Notes under the pieces: generated by a model
The model's input: only the letters and a program-made list of their open reading frames with translations
The model's database searches: none
Told to the model about the DNA's origin: nothing
Assembly (NCBI GenBank): GCA_021784635.1
Contig: JAJYHS010000260.1
Span: 1-5,185 of the forward strand
DNA from: a bacterium
Lineage (GTDB): Bacteria > Bdellovibrionota > Bdellovibrionia > Bdellovibrionales > UBA1609
Length of the DNA stretch: 5,185 nt
Direction: 5' to 3'
Made by a program: the position numbers and the translations under genes
Shown here: in pieces, positions 1 through 5,185 of the stretch
Layout of the letters: each line of letters opens with the position of its first letter
Position numbering within the stretch: the first letter of the stretch is position 1

Positions 1-280
1 CTTTGTTGTACGAATTAAAAACCGCTGGAGTTCGCATGGTTTGGCCATCAACGTTTATAACCGTGTTTAAGACTTCAAACTGATTCGGCCCTGTGGGCAA
101 AAAGATCAAAAAATTTGCTCCCTTGCGGATTGGTTGGATGTACGCGAAAACCCGCCCGAGTTGCCGCAACTGTTCGAAAAATGGTGTACTCATTTCGAGC
201 AGATTTTGAGGTATCAAAACGAGTCGTTCGTTAACACGTCGAACTTGACCGGCGCGACAGCTCCACTTATGTTGTGACAT
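1..280 (-). CDS. Unrecognised protein, N-terminal part only
   Basis: An open frame of 93 codons runs from ATG at 280-278 off the left edge, so the C-terminus is missing. It reads like real protein: it has no stop, and it contains hydrophobic, beta-prone stretches such as GANFLIFLPTGPNQFEVLN (residues 54-72) after a probable helix FFEQLRQLGRVFAYIQPIRK (34-53). The first 20 residues are basic, with a single Cys8, and there is no signal peptide or membrane segment. I do not recognise the family. The start is uncertain: only a weak GAAG lies 6-9 nt upstream, the frame stays open further upstream, and Met30 is an alternative. The gene is divergent from the tRNA, with only 35 bp between the two, so any promoter must lie in or very near the tRNA gene. 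Confidence 0.6.
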   Translation of the reverse strand, partial: MSQHKWSCRAGQVRRVNERLVLIPQNLLEMSTPFFEQLRQLGRVFAYIQPIRKGANFLIFLPTGPNQFEVLNTVINVDGQTMRTPAVFNSYNK

Positions 281-315
281 GCTTTGGGCTTCGTACGTTG
301 TTTGCCCAATAGAAT

Positions 316-392
316 GCGGATATAGCTCAGTTGGTTAGAGCGCCACGTCGACATCGTGGAGGTCCACCGTTCGAGTCGGTGTATCCGCACCA
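316..392 (+). tRNA. tRNA-Val (anticodon GAC), with unusual C33
   Basis: All four stems can be paired by hand without mismatches. They are the acceptor GCGGATA/TATCCGC (316-322 with 382-388), the D stem GCTC/GAGC (325-328 with 338-341), the anticodon stem CCACG/CGTGG (343-347 with 355-359) and the T stem CACCG/CGGTG (365-369 with 377-381) around a TTCGAGT loop. The discriminator is A389, and CCA is encoded at 390-392. The anticodon loop TCGACAT (348-354) puts GAC at 350-352, which reads valine GUC/GUU codons. Position 33 is C349 where almost all tRNAs have U. All stems being intact argues against a decayed pseudogene. No convincing promoter is visible in the 35 bp upstream, although a TAGAAT lies at 310-315, too close to serve as the -10 box. 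Confidence 0.93.
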
Positions 393-394
393 TT

Positions 395-424
395 GCGCCG
401 ACCGCTATTTGCCGGTTCCGGCGC
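395..424. terminator. Hairpin at the tRNA-Val / lipoprotein junction
   Basis: GCGCCG (395-400) pairs perfectly with CGGCGC (419-424), and inside it CCG (402-404) can pair with CGG (413-415) with small unpaired bulges. The structure begins two bases after the tRNA CCA and spans the stop codon of the minus-strand lipoprotein gene (405-407). No T-run follows on either strand, so it is not a classical intrinsic terminator. It could act as a processing or transcript-end structure for both converging units. The assignment is inferred from position and pairing only. Confidence 0.3.
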
Positions 425-1499
425 TACAATTCAGTGCTGTACCGACAATGAACGACCCGCCAGATAAACCCAGCGTATTGGCGATTAACGTAAACGGTTG
501 GGGAACGCCTGCTCCACCTGAAAGATTAACGTCGGCATCAGGAAAGTACAGTACCCCGCTAATCGTTCCGTTCGCATTGCCGCTTAAACTTGCCGGCATG
601 GCGTTGGTTCGCGATTGAAAGATAGTGATTCCCGTTGACGTTGTGCCACACGATACTGGCGAAAGCGTGACATTCGAACCGCCGCTGAAACTAATTGAAC
701 CGCTATCGATGTACAGAAATACGTTTTTACCTACGAGCGTCGATCCGCCTGATACGGAAATGCCGTTATCGATAAAATATGTTCCAGAGCTCAACGTGAC
801 AGTTGAGTTGCCGCTGACACTAATGCCTGAAGTGTAGTCACCAGGTTGCAATGTTACGGTTGTATCACCTGAAATGCGCCCGTCTGAATAACTCGTTAAA
901 TTGGCAGATGATGGAGCCGCTAAATTGGCAAACGGGTCAAGAGTTGGATTCACACCCGTTGCAATCGGACCAGAAACAGATGCTCCTCCTGAGGTTACAA
1001 TGTTACCTGTGACATTGACTTGAGACCCTTGCACAAGGGCATAACCTGAAAGTACGGCCGCCGAATTGCTCATCGAATTGACAATTACCGAACCCGCAGC
1101 TTTTATGCTGGCGTTACCTGAAAGATTCAAGGCGCCAGAGTATGCGGGGTTCAAAACTAAGATGCTGAGATCGGCCAGTTGCGCCGGGCTAAGAGGCACG
1201 CTAGGCGGCGGAGTTATGCTGGTCGTATTGGTGTTGCCGTTCGAATTAGCACCAGTGTTGTTAAAGCCTGGGTTACCTGACCCCCCGTTGTTAGTGCCAG
1301 TGTTACCGGTGCCAGGATTACCGGAGCCATTGCCGTAGCCGTTTCCAATGTTGGAATTAGGGCCGCCATTACCTGAATCCGGAATTGTCACTCGCTGAGC
1401 TAGGGTACTAAATTTAACGCCACTACAGTTTTGAAACGCAAAGACAGTAGCCGCTGCCAGCAAGGTTAAAGCATAATTCGAGCGTTTATTGAATTTCAT
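405..1499 (-). CDS. Putative lipoprotein with TadG-C-like beta-rich domain
   Basis: The protein has 364 residues from ATG at 1499-1497. That start is chosen because GGGGAGGGG (1504-1512) ends four bases before it as a strong Shine-Dalgarno; an ATG at 1514 would overlap this site. Residues 1-24 are a signal sequence (K2, K5, R6, hydrophobic 9-22) ending in FQNC, so Cys25 is probably lipidated although the lipobox is not canonical. Residues 41-93 are a Gly/Asn/Ser/Thr-rich disordered linker, followed by a proline patch (PPPSVP, 97-102). Residues 110-355 are built of short beta turns with recurring SGN/SGG corners (127-129, 229-231, 250-252, 272-274, 306-308, 327-329, 346-348). The stretch with VIVNS (138-142), DPFANLAAPS (188-197), QPGDY...SSGTYFIDNGISVSGG and GVLYFPDADVNLSGG resembles the C-terminal part of TadG-related pilus proteins. 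Only Cys284 and Cys358 occur in that domain. I infer an envelope-anchored surface or periplasmic protein. Its exact role is unknown. Confidence 0.85.
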   Translation of the reverse strand: MKFNKRSNYALTLLAAATVFAFQNCSGVKFSTLAQRVTIPDSGNGGPNSNIGNGYGNGSGNPGTGNTGTNNGGSGNPGFNNTGANSNGNTNTTSITPPPSVPLSPAQLADLSILVLNPAYSGALNLSGNASIKAAGSVIVNSMSNSAAVLSGYALVQGSQVNVTGNIVTSGGASVSGPIATGVNPTLDPFANLAAPSSANLTSYSDGRISGDTTVTLQPGDYTSGISVSGNSTVTLSSGTYFIDNGISVSGGSTLVGKNVFLYIDSGSISFSGGSNVTLSPVSCGTTSTGITIFQSRTNAMPASLSGNANGTISGVLYFPDADVNLSGGAGVPQPFTLIANTLGLSGGSFIVGTALNCSAGTGK

Positions 1500-1716
1500 G
1501 GTACCCCTCCCCATGCATTAGATTGATACAATTTCTATGCCGCGCGGGGAGAGGCTAAACTGTCAACCGACCATATATTGTGGTTACTGTTTGTACAGGC
1601 GTAAATTAAATAGGCAGTACGGCATGATCTTGCGCGCCAATTCGTGATTTTCTAAAAACGGTAGTCTAAAAAATTTAATAGCCGATTAATCTAAAAGACA
1701 GACAAAGGATAGCACC
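1500..1716. promoter_or_regulatory. Divergent intergenic region, lipoprotein gene / icd
   Basis: This 217 bp must hold the promoters of both divergent genes. On the icd side it is AT-rich and carries TCTAAAA three times (1651-1657, 1665-1671, 1690-1696). A poor sigma70-like pair, TTGCGC (1630-1635) and TAAAAA (1653-1658), has a 17 bp spacer and four of six matches in each box. On the lipoprotein side a perfect TTGACA (1566-1561, minus strand) is present, but no -10-like box lies 16-18 bp after it. I therefore mark the region as regulatory without fixing start sites. No small gene is visible in it. Confidence 0.5.
1704..1709 (+). promoter_or_regulatory. Ribosome binding site of icd
   Basis: AAAGGA lies seven bases before the ATG at 1717 and supports that start. 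The alternative ATG at 1774 (residue 20) has no comparable site. The residues before it (GEAIT then GLKVPNRP) also line up with the conserved N-terminus of other bacterial isocitrate dehydrogenases. Confidence 0.7.
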
Positions 1717-3036
1717 ATGAATGCGCCTCAATTCAAAAAACTCAATCCACCAAAAAATGGCGAAGCAATAACTATGAGTTCAAGCGGCCTCAAAGTTCCA
1801 AATCGCCCTATAATTCCTTACATTGAGGGAGATGGAACGGGCCCGGATATTTGGCGTGCGGCTCAACATGTTTTTGATACCGCCGTGAAGAAGGCTTACA
1901 AAGGTGATCGCCAAATTGAATGGTTTGAAGTTTTCGCCGGAGAAAAATCGTTCAAAACGTGGAATGATTGGTTGCCTGAAGATACGCTCACAGCATTCAG
2001 GCACTATCTCGTGTCGATAAAGGGTCCTCTGACCACGCCGATTGGTAAAGGAATGCGTTCACTCAACGTGGCCATACGGCAAATGCTTGATCTTTACGTT
2101 TGCCTGCGGCCCGTTAAGTATTTTTCAGGCGTACCGTCGCCCGTGCGAAATCCGCAAGATGTGGATATGGTGATCTTTCGCGAAAATACCGAAGACATCT
2201 ACGCGGGGATAGAATTTGAAAAAGACACCGACGATGTTAAAAAGGTTCTCGAGTTTTTGAAGATGACCTTTCCAAAGTCATACGAAAAAATTCGTTTTCC
2301 GGGTACAGCCGCCATCGGTATTAAACCGGTTTCGAAAGAGGGCAGTGAACGGCTCGTTCGCGCGGCGATCGAATATGCGATTGCTCATAAAAGGCCGTCG
2401 GTTACGTTGGTTCATAAGGGCAATATCATGAAATTCACCGAGGGCGGTTTTCGCAATTGGGGCTATGAACTTGCTGAGAAGGAGTTCGGGCAAAAAACAT
2501 ATACTTGGCAAACATGGGAGAAAACCAAAGCTTCTAAGGGTGAAGAGGCGGCAAACAAAGAACTCGAGCAGGCACAAAAATCGGGCAAGATTTTAATTAA
2601 AGATGCCATTGCTGATATTGCGCTCCAACAAGTTTTAACGCGACCACGTGACTTCAGTGTTATCGCCACTCTCAATCTAAATGGTGATTATTTGTCAGAT
2701 GCATTAGCGGCGCAGGTCGGTGGAATTGGTATTGCTCCAGGAGGCAACATCAATTACAAAACGGGACATGCCGTGTTTGAAGCCACTCACGGTACAGCTC
2801 CGAAGTATGCGGGCCTCGACAAAGTAAATCCCGGGTCCGTCATTTTATCAGGTGAGATGATGTTTCGGCATCTGGGTTGGCACGAAGCGGCCGACCTCAT
2901 TATCAAAGGTATGTTGAGCGCCATTGAATCGCGTACTGTCACCTACGATTTTGCGCGACTCATGAAAAGCGAAGGTCTGACGCCCACCGAAGTAAAGTGC
3001 TCGGAATTCGGCCGGACTGTTGCCGACCGAATGTGA
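1717..3036 (+). CDS. icd: NADP-dependent isocitrate dehydrogenase
   Basis: This cytoplasmic TCA-cycle enzyme converts isocitrate and NADP+ to 2-oxoglutarate, CO2 and NADPH. It has 439 residues against 416 in E. coli Icd and is similar along its whole length. The motif [14 protein letters not shown] lies at 31-44. Substrate residues by alignment from memory are Ser115, Asn117, Arg121, Arg131, Arg155, Tyr162 and Lys234. Metal ligands are Asp324 and Asp328 in [12 protein letters not shown] preference is indicated by Lys363, Tyr364 and Val370 in [16 protein letters not shown] together with Tyr410 and Arg414 in [10 protein letters not shown]. Ser115 corresponds to the serine phosphorylated by AceK in E. 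coli, but no aceK is seen here. The extra length is mostly a charged Lys/Glu/Ala insertion of about 13 residues (around 266-290) before ILIKD. The gene appears monocistronic, divergent from the lipoprotein gene and convergent with the barrel gene with no gap. Confidence 0.97.
   Translation: MNAPQFKKLNPPKNGEAITMSSSGLKVPNRPIIPYIEGDGTGPDIWRAAQHVFDTAVKKAYKGDRQIEWFEVFAGEKSFKTWNDWLPEDTLTAFRHYLVSIKGPLTTPIGKGMRSLNVAIRQMLDLYVCLRPVKYFSGVPSPVRNPQDVDMVIFRENTEDIYAGIEFEKDTDDVKKVLEFLKMTFPKSYEKIRFPGTAAIGIKPVSKEGSERLVRAAIEYAIAHKRPSVTLVHKGNIMKFTEGGFRNWGYELAEKEFGQKTYTWQTWEKTKASKGEEAANKELEQAQKSGKILIKDAIADIALQQVLTRPRDFSVIATLNLNGDYLSDALAAQVGGIGIAPGGNINYKTGHAVFEATHGTAPKYAGLDKVNPGSVILSGEMMFRHLGWHEAADLIIKGMLSAIESRTVTYDFARLMKSEGLTPTEVKCSEFGRTVADRM
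3006..3032. terminator. Hairpin at the icd / barrel-gene stop junction
   Basis: ATTCGG (3006-3011) pairs with CCGAAT (3027-3032). After one C-A mismatch, CGG (3013-3015) pairs with CCG (3023-3025), leaving a seven-base loop. The stem lies within the last codons of icd and just past the stop of the convergent barrel gene. Neither strand shows a T-run after it, so it is not a standard intrinsic terminator. It may stabilise or end the two facing transcripts. The evidence is pairing plus location only. Confidence 0.3.
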
Positions 3037-4680
3037 TTAGAAATCAAGTACAACGCCGGTATCTACGACATCTTGGCTGTAGTTCAAAAACGACCACGGC
3101 ACGTTTGAAATATACTTGACGTGTTGGTAGTCCGCCAGCCAACCGATATGGTTTGTGATATTAACGTGAGCCTCTAGTTCCGAAGTTACGACGCTGTCTG
3201 ACCGTAAACTCCCAGCCGGAAGATCGTAACCAAAATTACTATAATTCGTTGCTGTATAAACAACGGAGGGTTTAACGTACAAATCAAGGTCTTGATCGAT
3301 CATGATTTTGCCCTTTAATCCCGCGCCATAATAATTATTGGTATCACCGCCGTTGACGACATCATTTTGTTGTCCAACTTGAAGTGACGGCGTCAGAGTT
3401 GAGCCGTTAAATTTAAAATGAACGTCGAAATCAAGTTCAGACGTTACAAATTGAGCCAGAGGATTTTGAATTAATTGTCCGCCGGGCATACCGTCGGCTT
3501 GCGGCGCCGGTTGCTCTATGTATTTTTGATCGGATATCGATGGTTCGAGTGCCAATTGTACCCACGGAGCCGCTTGATACGCGACCTTACCAAAACCCGA
3601 ATATTGATTGTAACTCGGCCGAAATCGCTGCGGCCCCAATACTGACGGAGCCCAATCGGTGTACTGTTCCGAATCTTCTTCGTGTTCCGCATAGACTCCG
3701 GTCTTCGCGGTGAAGCCGCTACCTAATTTATAGTGCAGCGTTTCGGTTAGTTTTGCGCGTGTGTAACGGAGCGGAAAGCCATAGTCGTTGCCAAAAACGT
3801 TTGGCCCGTCGATATAGTTTGGCCATTCGTCATTGCTGTATTTTCCGTGCAGGTCGGTGCTGGATTCGATCGAATCGGTCAAGGCATGCTTGTACTTTAA
3901 AGACGCTTTCGCCTCTTGTTGCTGATTCTGTTGTGATATTTGTTGATTTTCATAATCGAGAAGCGAGGCTTTGACGTAGCCGCTCCAATGCTGACCATCA
4001 AAACTCAACTTCGGATCCACTTTAAAAAATGTATCGCTAACGCCCGTTTGTGCGGGGTCGAGGTTGTTGTCATGTCCAATAAGCAAATCGACTTTGCCTT
4101 TGTATTTGGTTGGTTTTGTATTTTCGACGGTCTCTGTATTGGCCGTTAATTCATTAAGGGTCGCTGACGGGGCCACAGTATTGTCGATGCCAGACTGATT
4201 ACCGACAGATCCGATGTCGGCGACACGATATTGTTCGCCTGGCAACAATTGCCGACGTTGCGCTTGTTGGCGTTGCATCACTTGTTGGCGAAGAAGTTGT
4301 TCGTGACGAATACGTGCTAGATAACGAAGATGCGCTAAATAACGAAGATGCGCTAAATAGCGAATGTGCGCCAAATAACGAAGATGAGCTTCGTACCGTA
4401 GGTGTTCTTCATATCGAAGATGTGCTTCGCGTAAGTGCTCTTCATAACGAAGATGTGCGGCATACCTCTGACGTGCTTCGATGAGGCGCTGGCGCGTAAT
4501 TTCGCTCGTTTTCTTGGCCGCGACGGTTTTGTGATCAAATTGGTTGTACAATGAGGGTGTCGCATTCGCGGTTTGTGCGATCGCGCGGGTACACACGGCC
4601 CATGCGAGAAAGACCGCTCCGAAAAAAATCATCACATTTTTTACGCGAACATTTGCGGCTGCTTCTTCAATCCTATTCAT
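3037..4680 (-). CDS. Outer-membrane beta-barrel protein with HLRY hexapeptide repeats
   Basis: The protein has 547 residues. GGAG (4691-4688) sits seven bases before the ATG and fixes the start. Residues 1-35 form an export signal: basic R12/K14, hydrophobic VMIFFGAVFLAWAVC (16-30), and an AIA cleavage motif (33-35) before Gln36. Residues 52-145 look like one long helix. Within it, 73-131 hold ten tandem units of Y-x-x-H-(L/I)-R; the third unit lacks its Tyr and the last ones diverge. A linker rich in polar residues follows (146-190). From about 191 the protein shows alternating, aromatic-rich beta strands separated by polar turns. It ends in GVVLDF, a C-terminal Phe with alternating hydrophobics as expected for a BAM-recognised barrel. 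No family can be named; a porin or structural barrel is possible. The helix would lie in the periplasm, where it could contact peptidoglycan or a partner (inference). The stop codon directly abuts that of icd. Confidence 0.88.
   Translation of the reverse strand: MNRIEEAAANVRVKNVMIFFGAVFLAWAVCTRAIAQTANATPSLYNQFDHKTVAAKKTSEITRQRLIEARQRYAAHLRYEEHLREAHLRYEEHLRYEAHLRYLAHIRYLAHLRYLAHLRYLARIRHEQLLRQQVMQRQQAQRRQLLPGEQYRVADIGSVGNQSGIDNTVAPSATLNELTANTETVENTKPTKYKGKVDLLIGHDNNLDPAQTGVSDTFFKVDPKLSFDGQHWSGYVKASLLDYENQQISQQNQQQEAKASLKYKHALTDSIESSTDLHGKYSNDEWPNYIDGPNVFGNDYGFPLRYTRAKLTETLHYKLGSGFTAKTGVYAEHEEDSEQYTDWAPSVLGPQRFRPSYNQYSGFGKVAYQAAPWVQLALEPSISDQKYIEQPAPQADGMPGGQLIQNPLAQFVTSELDFDVHFKFNGSTLTPSLQVGQQNDVVNGGDTNNYYGAGLKGKIMIDQDLDLYVKPSVVYTATNYSNFGYDLPAGSLRSDSVVTSELEAHVNITNHIGWLADYQHVKYISNVPWSFLNYSQDVVDTGVVLDF
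4288..4464 (-). repeat. In-frame 18-bp tandem repeats in the barrel gene
   Basis: This stretch encodes residues 73-131, ten consecutive units with period 18 bp (one unit is 15 bp). The copies at 4321-4338 and 4339-4356 are identical in sequence, and the units at 4357-4374 and 4375-4392 are close variants. All changes keep the reading frame. The first units carry Glu-Glu or Glu-Ala after Tyr (YEEHLR, YEAHLR) and the later ones Leu-Ala (YLAHLR). Recent duplication by slippage or unequal exchange is the simplest explanation. Confidence 0.9.
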
Positions 4681-4853
4681 TTGATCACTCCGGTTTTGTA
4701 CAAATATTTCGTTTCAGTCATAATGATGCGTTGCATAAATTACCATGTAATATTTAGATTTCAAAGTAAATTCAAGCAGATGACCAATTTTGTCACTTTT
4801 AATAGCTTATAAACTATTCAAGCAGAAATCGTGCCAGCCGCTCGTCATTCAGA
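4681..4853 (-). promoter_or_regulatory. Upstream region of the barrel gene with weak sigma70-like promoter
   Basis: This AT-rich gap separates the M23 peptidase stop from the barrel gene start. The best promoter match on the minus strand is TTGAAT (4775-4770), 17 bp, then TATTAC (4752-4747), with four of six matches in each box. It would give a leader of roughly 60 bases. No T-run-backed hairpin that would end the upstream M23 transcript is visible, so readthrough remains possible. Confidence 0.35.
4770..4826. repeat. Direct repeat pair flanking a near-palindrome
   Basis: ATTCAAGCAGA occurs exactly at 4770-4780 and again at 4816-4826, 46 bp start to start. Between them, TGACCAATTTTGTCA (4781-4795) is a 15-bp palindrome with one mismatched pair, and AATAG/CTATT (4801-4805, 4814-4818) form a small inverted repeat. 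The first repeat copy covers the candidate -35 box of the barrel gene. The layout suggests regulator binding sites, but no regulator is identified. Confidence 0.35.
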
Positions 4854-5185
4854 TCAATGTAAAAAACCTGCAACCCGTTCTGCGCGCAGTAAATAAGGTA
4901 GCGGGTTAATCGGTATTTTGTAACGTTGAAGTTCAAAATGGAGATGAACGCCGGTCGCGTTTCCGGTTTCTCCCATATCGCCAATTTGCTCACCAGCACG
5001 AACACGCCAGCCTGTTCGAACAAGAATGCGACTCATGTGAGCGTAAAGTGTTGACCATTTTTTATTGAATTCAAGAAGCACCATATTGCCATAACCGTGA
5101 AATATTGACCCGGCATAAACAACGATTCCGGCGGTGGCGGCGTAAATGGGCTCACCGTAATAACCGGCTAGATCAATCCCGGGGT
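4854..5185 (-). CDS. M23-family (LytM-like) metallopeptidase, C-terminal part
   Basis: The frame enters from the right edge and gives 109 residues before the stop at 4856-4854; the N-terminal part and start lie outside. The visible part is a nearly complete M23 catalytic core. PGIDLAG holds the zinc ligand Asp4 (fragment numbering), and the partial codon before Pro1 (NAC) is compatible with the expected His of the HxxxD motif. AATAGIVVYAG, YGNMVLLEF and STLYAHM (catalytic His49) follow, then VRAGEQIGDMGETGNATG and HLHFE with His80 and His82. The protein ends shortly after NPLPYL, as is usual for the family. These zinc endopeptidases cut peptide cross-links of peptidoglycan in the periplasm, or, when ligands are lost, activate amidases. 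All visible ligands are kept here, so activity is expected. Any LysM domain or signal peptide would be outside the window. Confidence 0.93.
   Translation of the reverse strand, partial: PGIDLAGYYGEPIYAATAGIVVYAGSIFHGYGNMVLLEFNKKWSTLYAHMSRILVRTGWRVRAGEQIGDMGETGNATGVHLHFELQRYKIPINPLPYLLRAERVAGFLH

Noticed and set aside
224..238. RVNER (RxxxR) in the left-edge protein as a PilZ c-di-GMP motif
   Set aside because: The expected downstream D/N-x-S-x-x-G motif and the PilZ barrel pattern are absent from the visible residues.
331..1338. Plus-strand frames of 70-95 codons across the tRNA and lipoprotein gene
   Set aside because: They are antisense to the lipoprotein or include tRNA sequence, and their Pro/Leu-rich composition mirrors the repetitive Gly/Ser codons on the other strand.
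1500..1514. Upstream ATG at 1514 giving a lipoprotein five residues longer
   Set aside because: The extra codons coincide with the strong Shine-Dalgarno GGGGAGGGG that serves the ATG at 1499, and MKFNKR makes a normal signal-peptide start.
1545..1566. Perfect TTGACA (-35) on the minus strand upstream of the lipoprotein gene
   Set aside because: The sequence 16-18 bp downstream is GC-rich with no -10-like box, so it is not supported as a sigma70 promoter.
1653..1690. GCCGATTA at 1681 with TAAA upstream, resembling a flagellar sigma28 promoter for icd
   Set aside because: The TAAA copies lie 10 or 24 bp before GCCGAT, not the required 15 or so, and icd is an unlikely member of that regulon.
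1774..1776. Alternative icd start at residue Met20
   Set aside because: Residues before it match the conserved N-terminus of bacterial isocitrate dehydrogenases, and the ATG at 1717 has the better ribosome binding site.
4288..4464. Short regularly spaced repeats as a possible CRISPR-like array
   Set aside because: The units are 18 bp with no spacers, stay in frame and encode a clear peptide repeat in the barrel protein.
4695..4704. Palindrome TTTGTACAAA upstream of the barrel gene, sharing TTTGTACA with the region near 1590
   Set aside because: TTGTACAA also occurs inside the barrel coding sequence near 4545, so the sharing is not specific.
4814..5023. Minus-strand 69-codon frame overlapping the M23 gene
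   Set aside because: It lies in another frame inside the well-supported peptidase core and shows no protein-like motif or ribosome binding site.

Overview
The window looks like a chromosomal segment from a Gram-negative bacterium of moderate GC content. It encodes a signal-peptide-bearing outer-membrane barrel with a C-terminal Phe, a lipoprotein-like surface protein, a zinc endopeptidase of the LytM/M23 type, and a bacterial NADP-type isocitrate dehydrogenase. The FQNC motif at the end of the lipoprotein signal is, from memory, common in Bdellovibrio-like bacteria (Bdellovibrionota). I therefore favour that group, but only moderately. I see no mobile element, CRISPR array, phage gene or origin.

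Layout. (1) Positions 1-280, minus strand: the 5' part of an unrecognised gene running off the left edge. (2) 316-392, plus: tRNA-Val(GAC), fully folded with encoded CCA, but with C instead of U at position 33. (3) 405-1499, minus: a lipoprotein-like protein with a Gly/Asn-rich linker and a repetitive beta-rich domain resembling the C-terminal part of TadG-related pilus proteins. (4) 1500-1716: divergent intergenic region. (5) 1717-3036, plus: icd, a complete isocitrate dehydrogenase. (6) 3037-4680, minus: an outer-membrane barrel protein with about ten hexapeptide repeats of the Y-x-x-H-L-R type near the mature N-terminus. (7) 4681-4853: intergenic region with a direct repeat, a near-palindrome and a weak promoter. 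(8) 4854 to the right edge, minus: the C-terminal half of an M23 metallopeptidase.

The arrangement is very compact. The tRNA and the lipoprotein gene converge with 12 bp between them. icd and the barrel gene converge with no bases between their stop codons. At both junctions an imperfect GC-containing hairpin without a U-tract lies on or beside a stop codon, so these may be shared transcript-end structures. Three protein genes (lipoprotein, barrel, M23 peptidase) concern the envelope, while icd belongs to the TCA cycle. There is no evidence that they form one pathway. The M23 peptidase and barrel genes share a strand, but the 173 bp gap with its own candidate promoter argues against a tight operon.

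The least ordinary items are the His/Arg/Tyr hexapeptide helix on the barrel protein, the TadG-like domain apparently re-anchored as a lipoprotein, and the C33 valine tRNA. I do not see a clear new multi-gene system.
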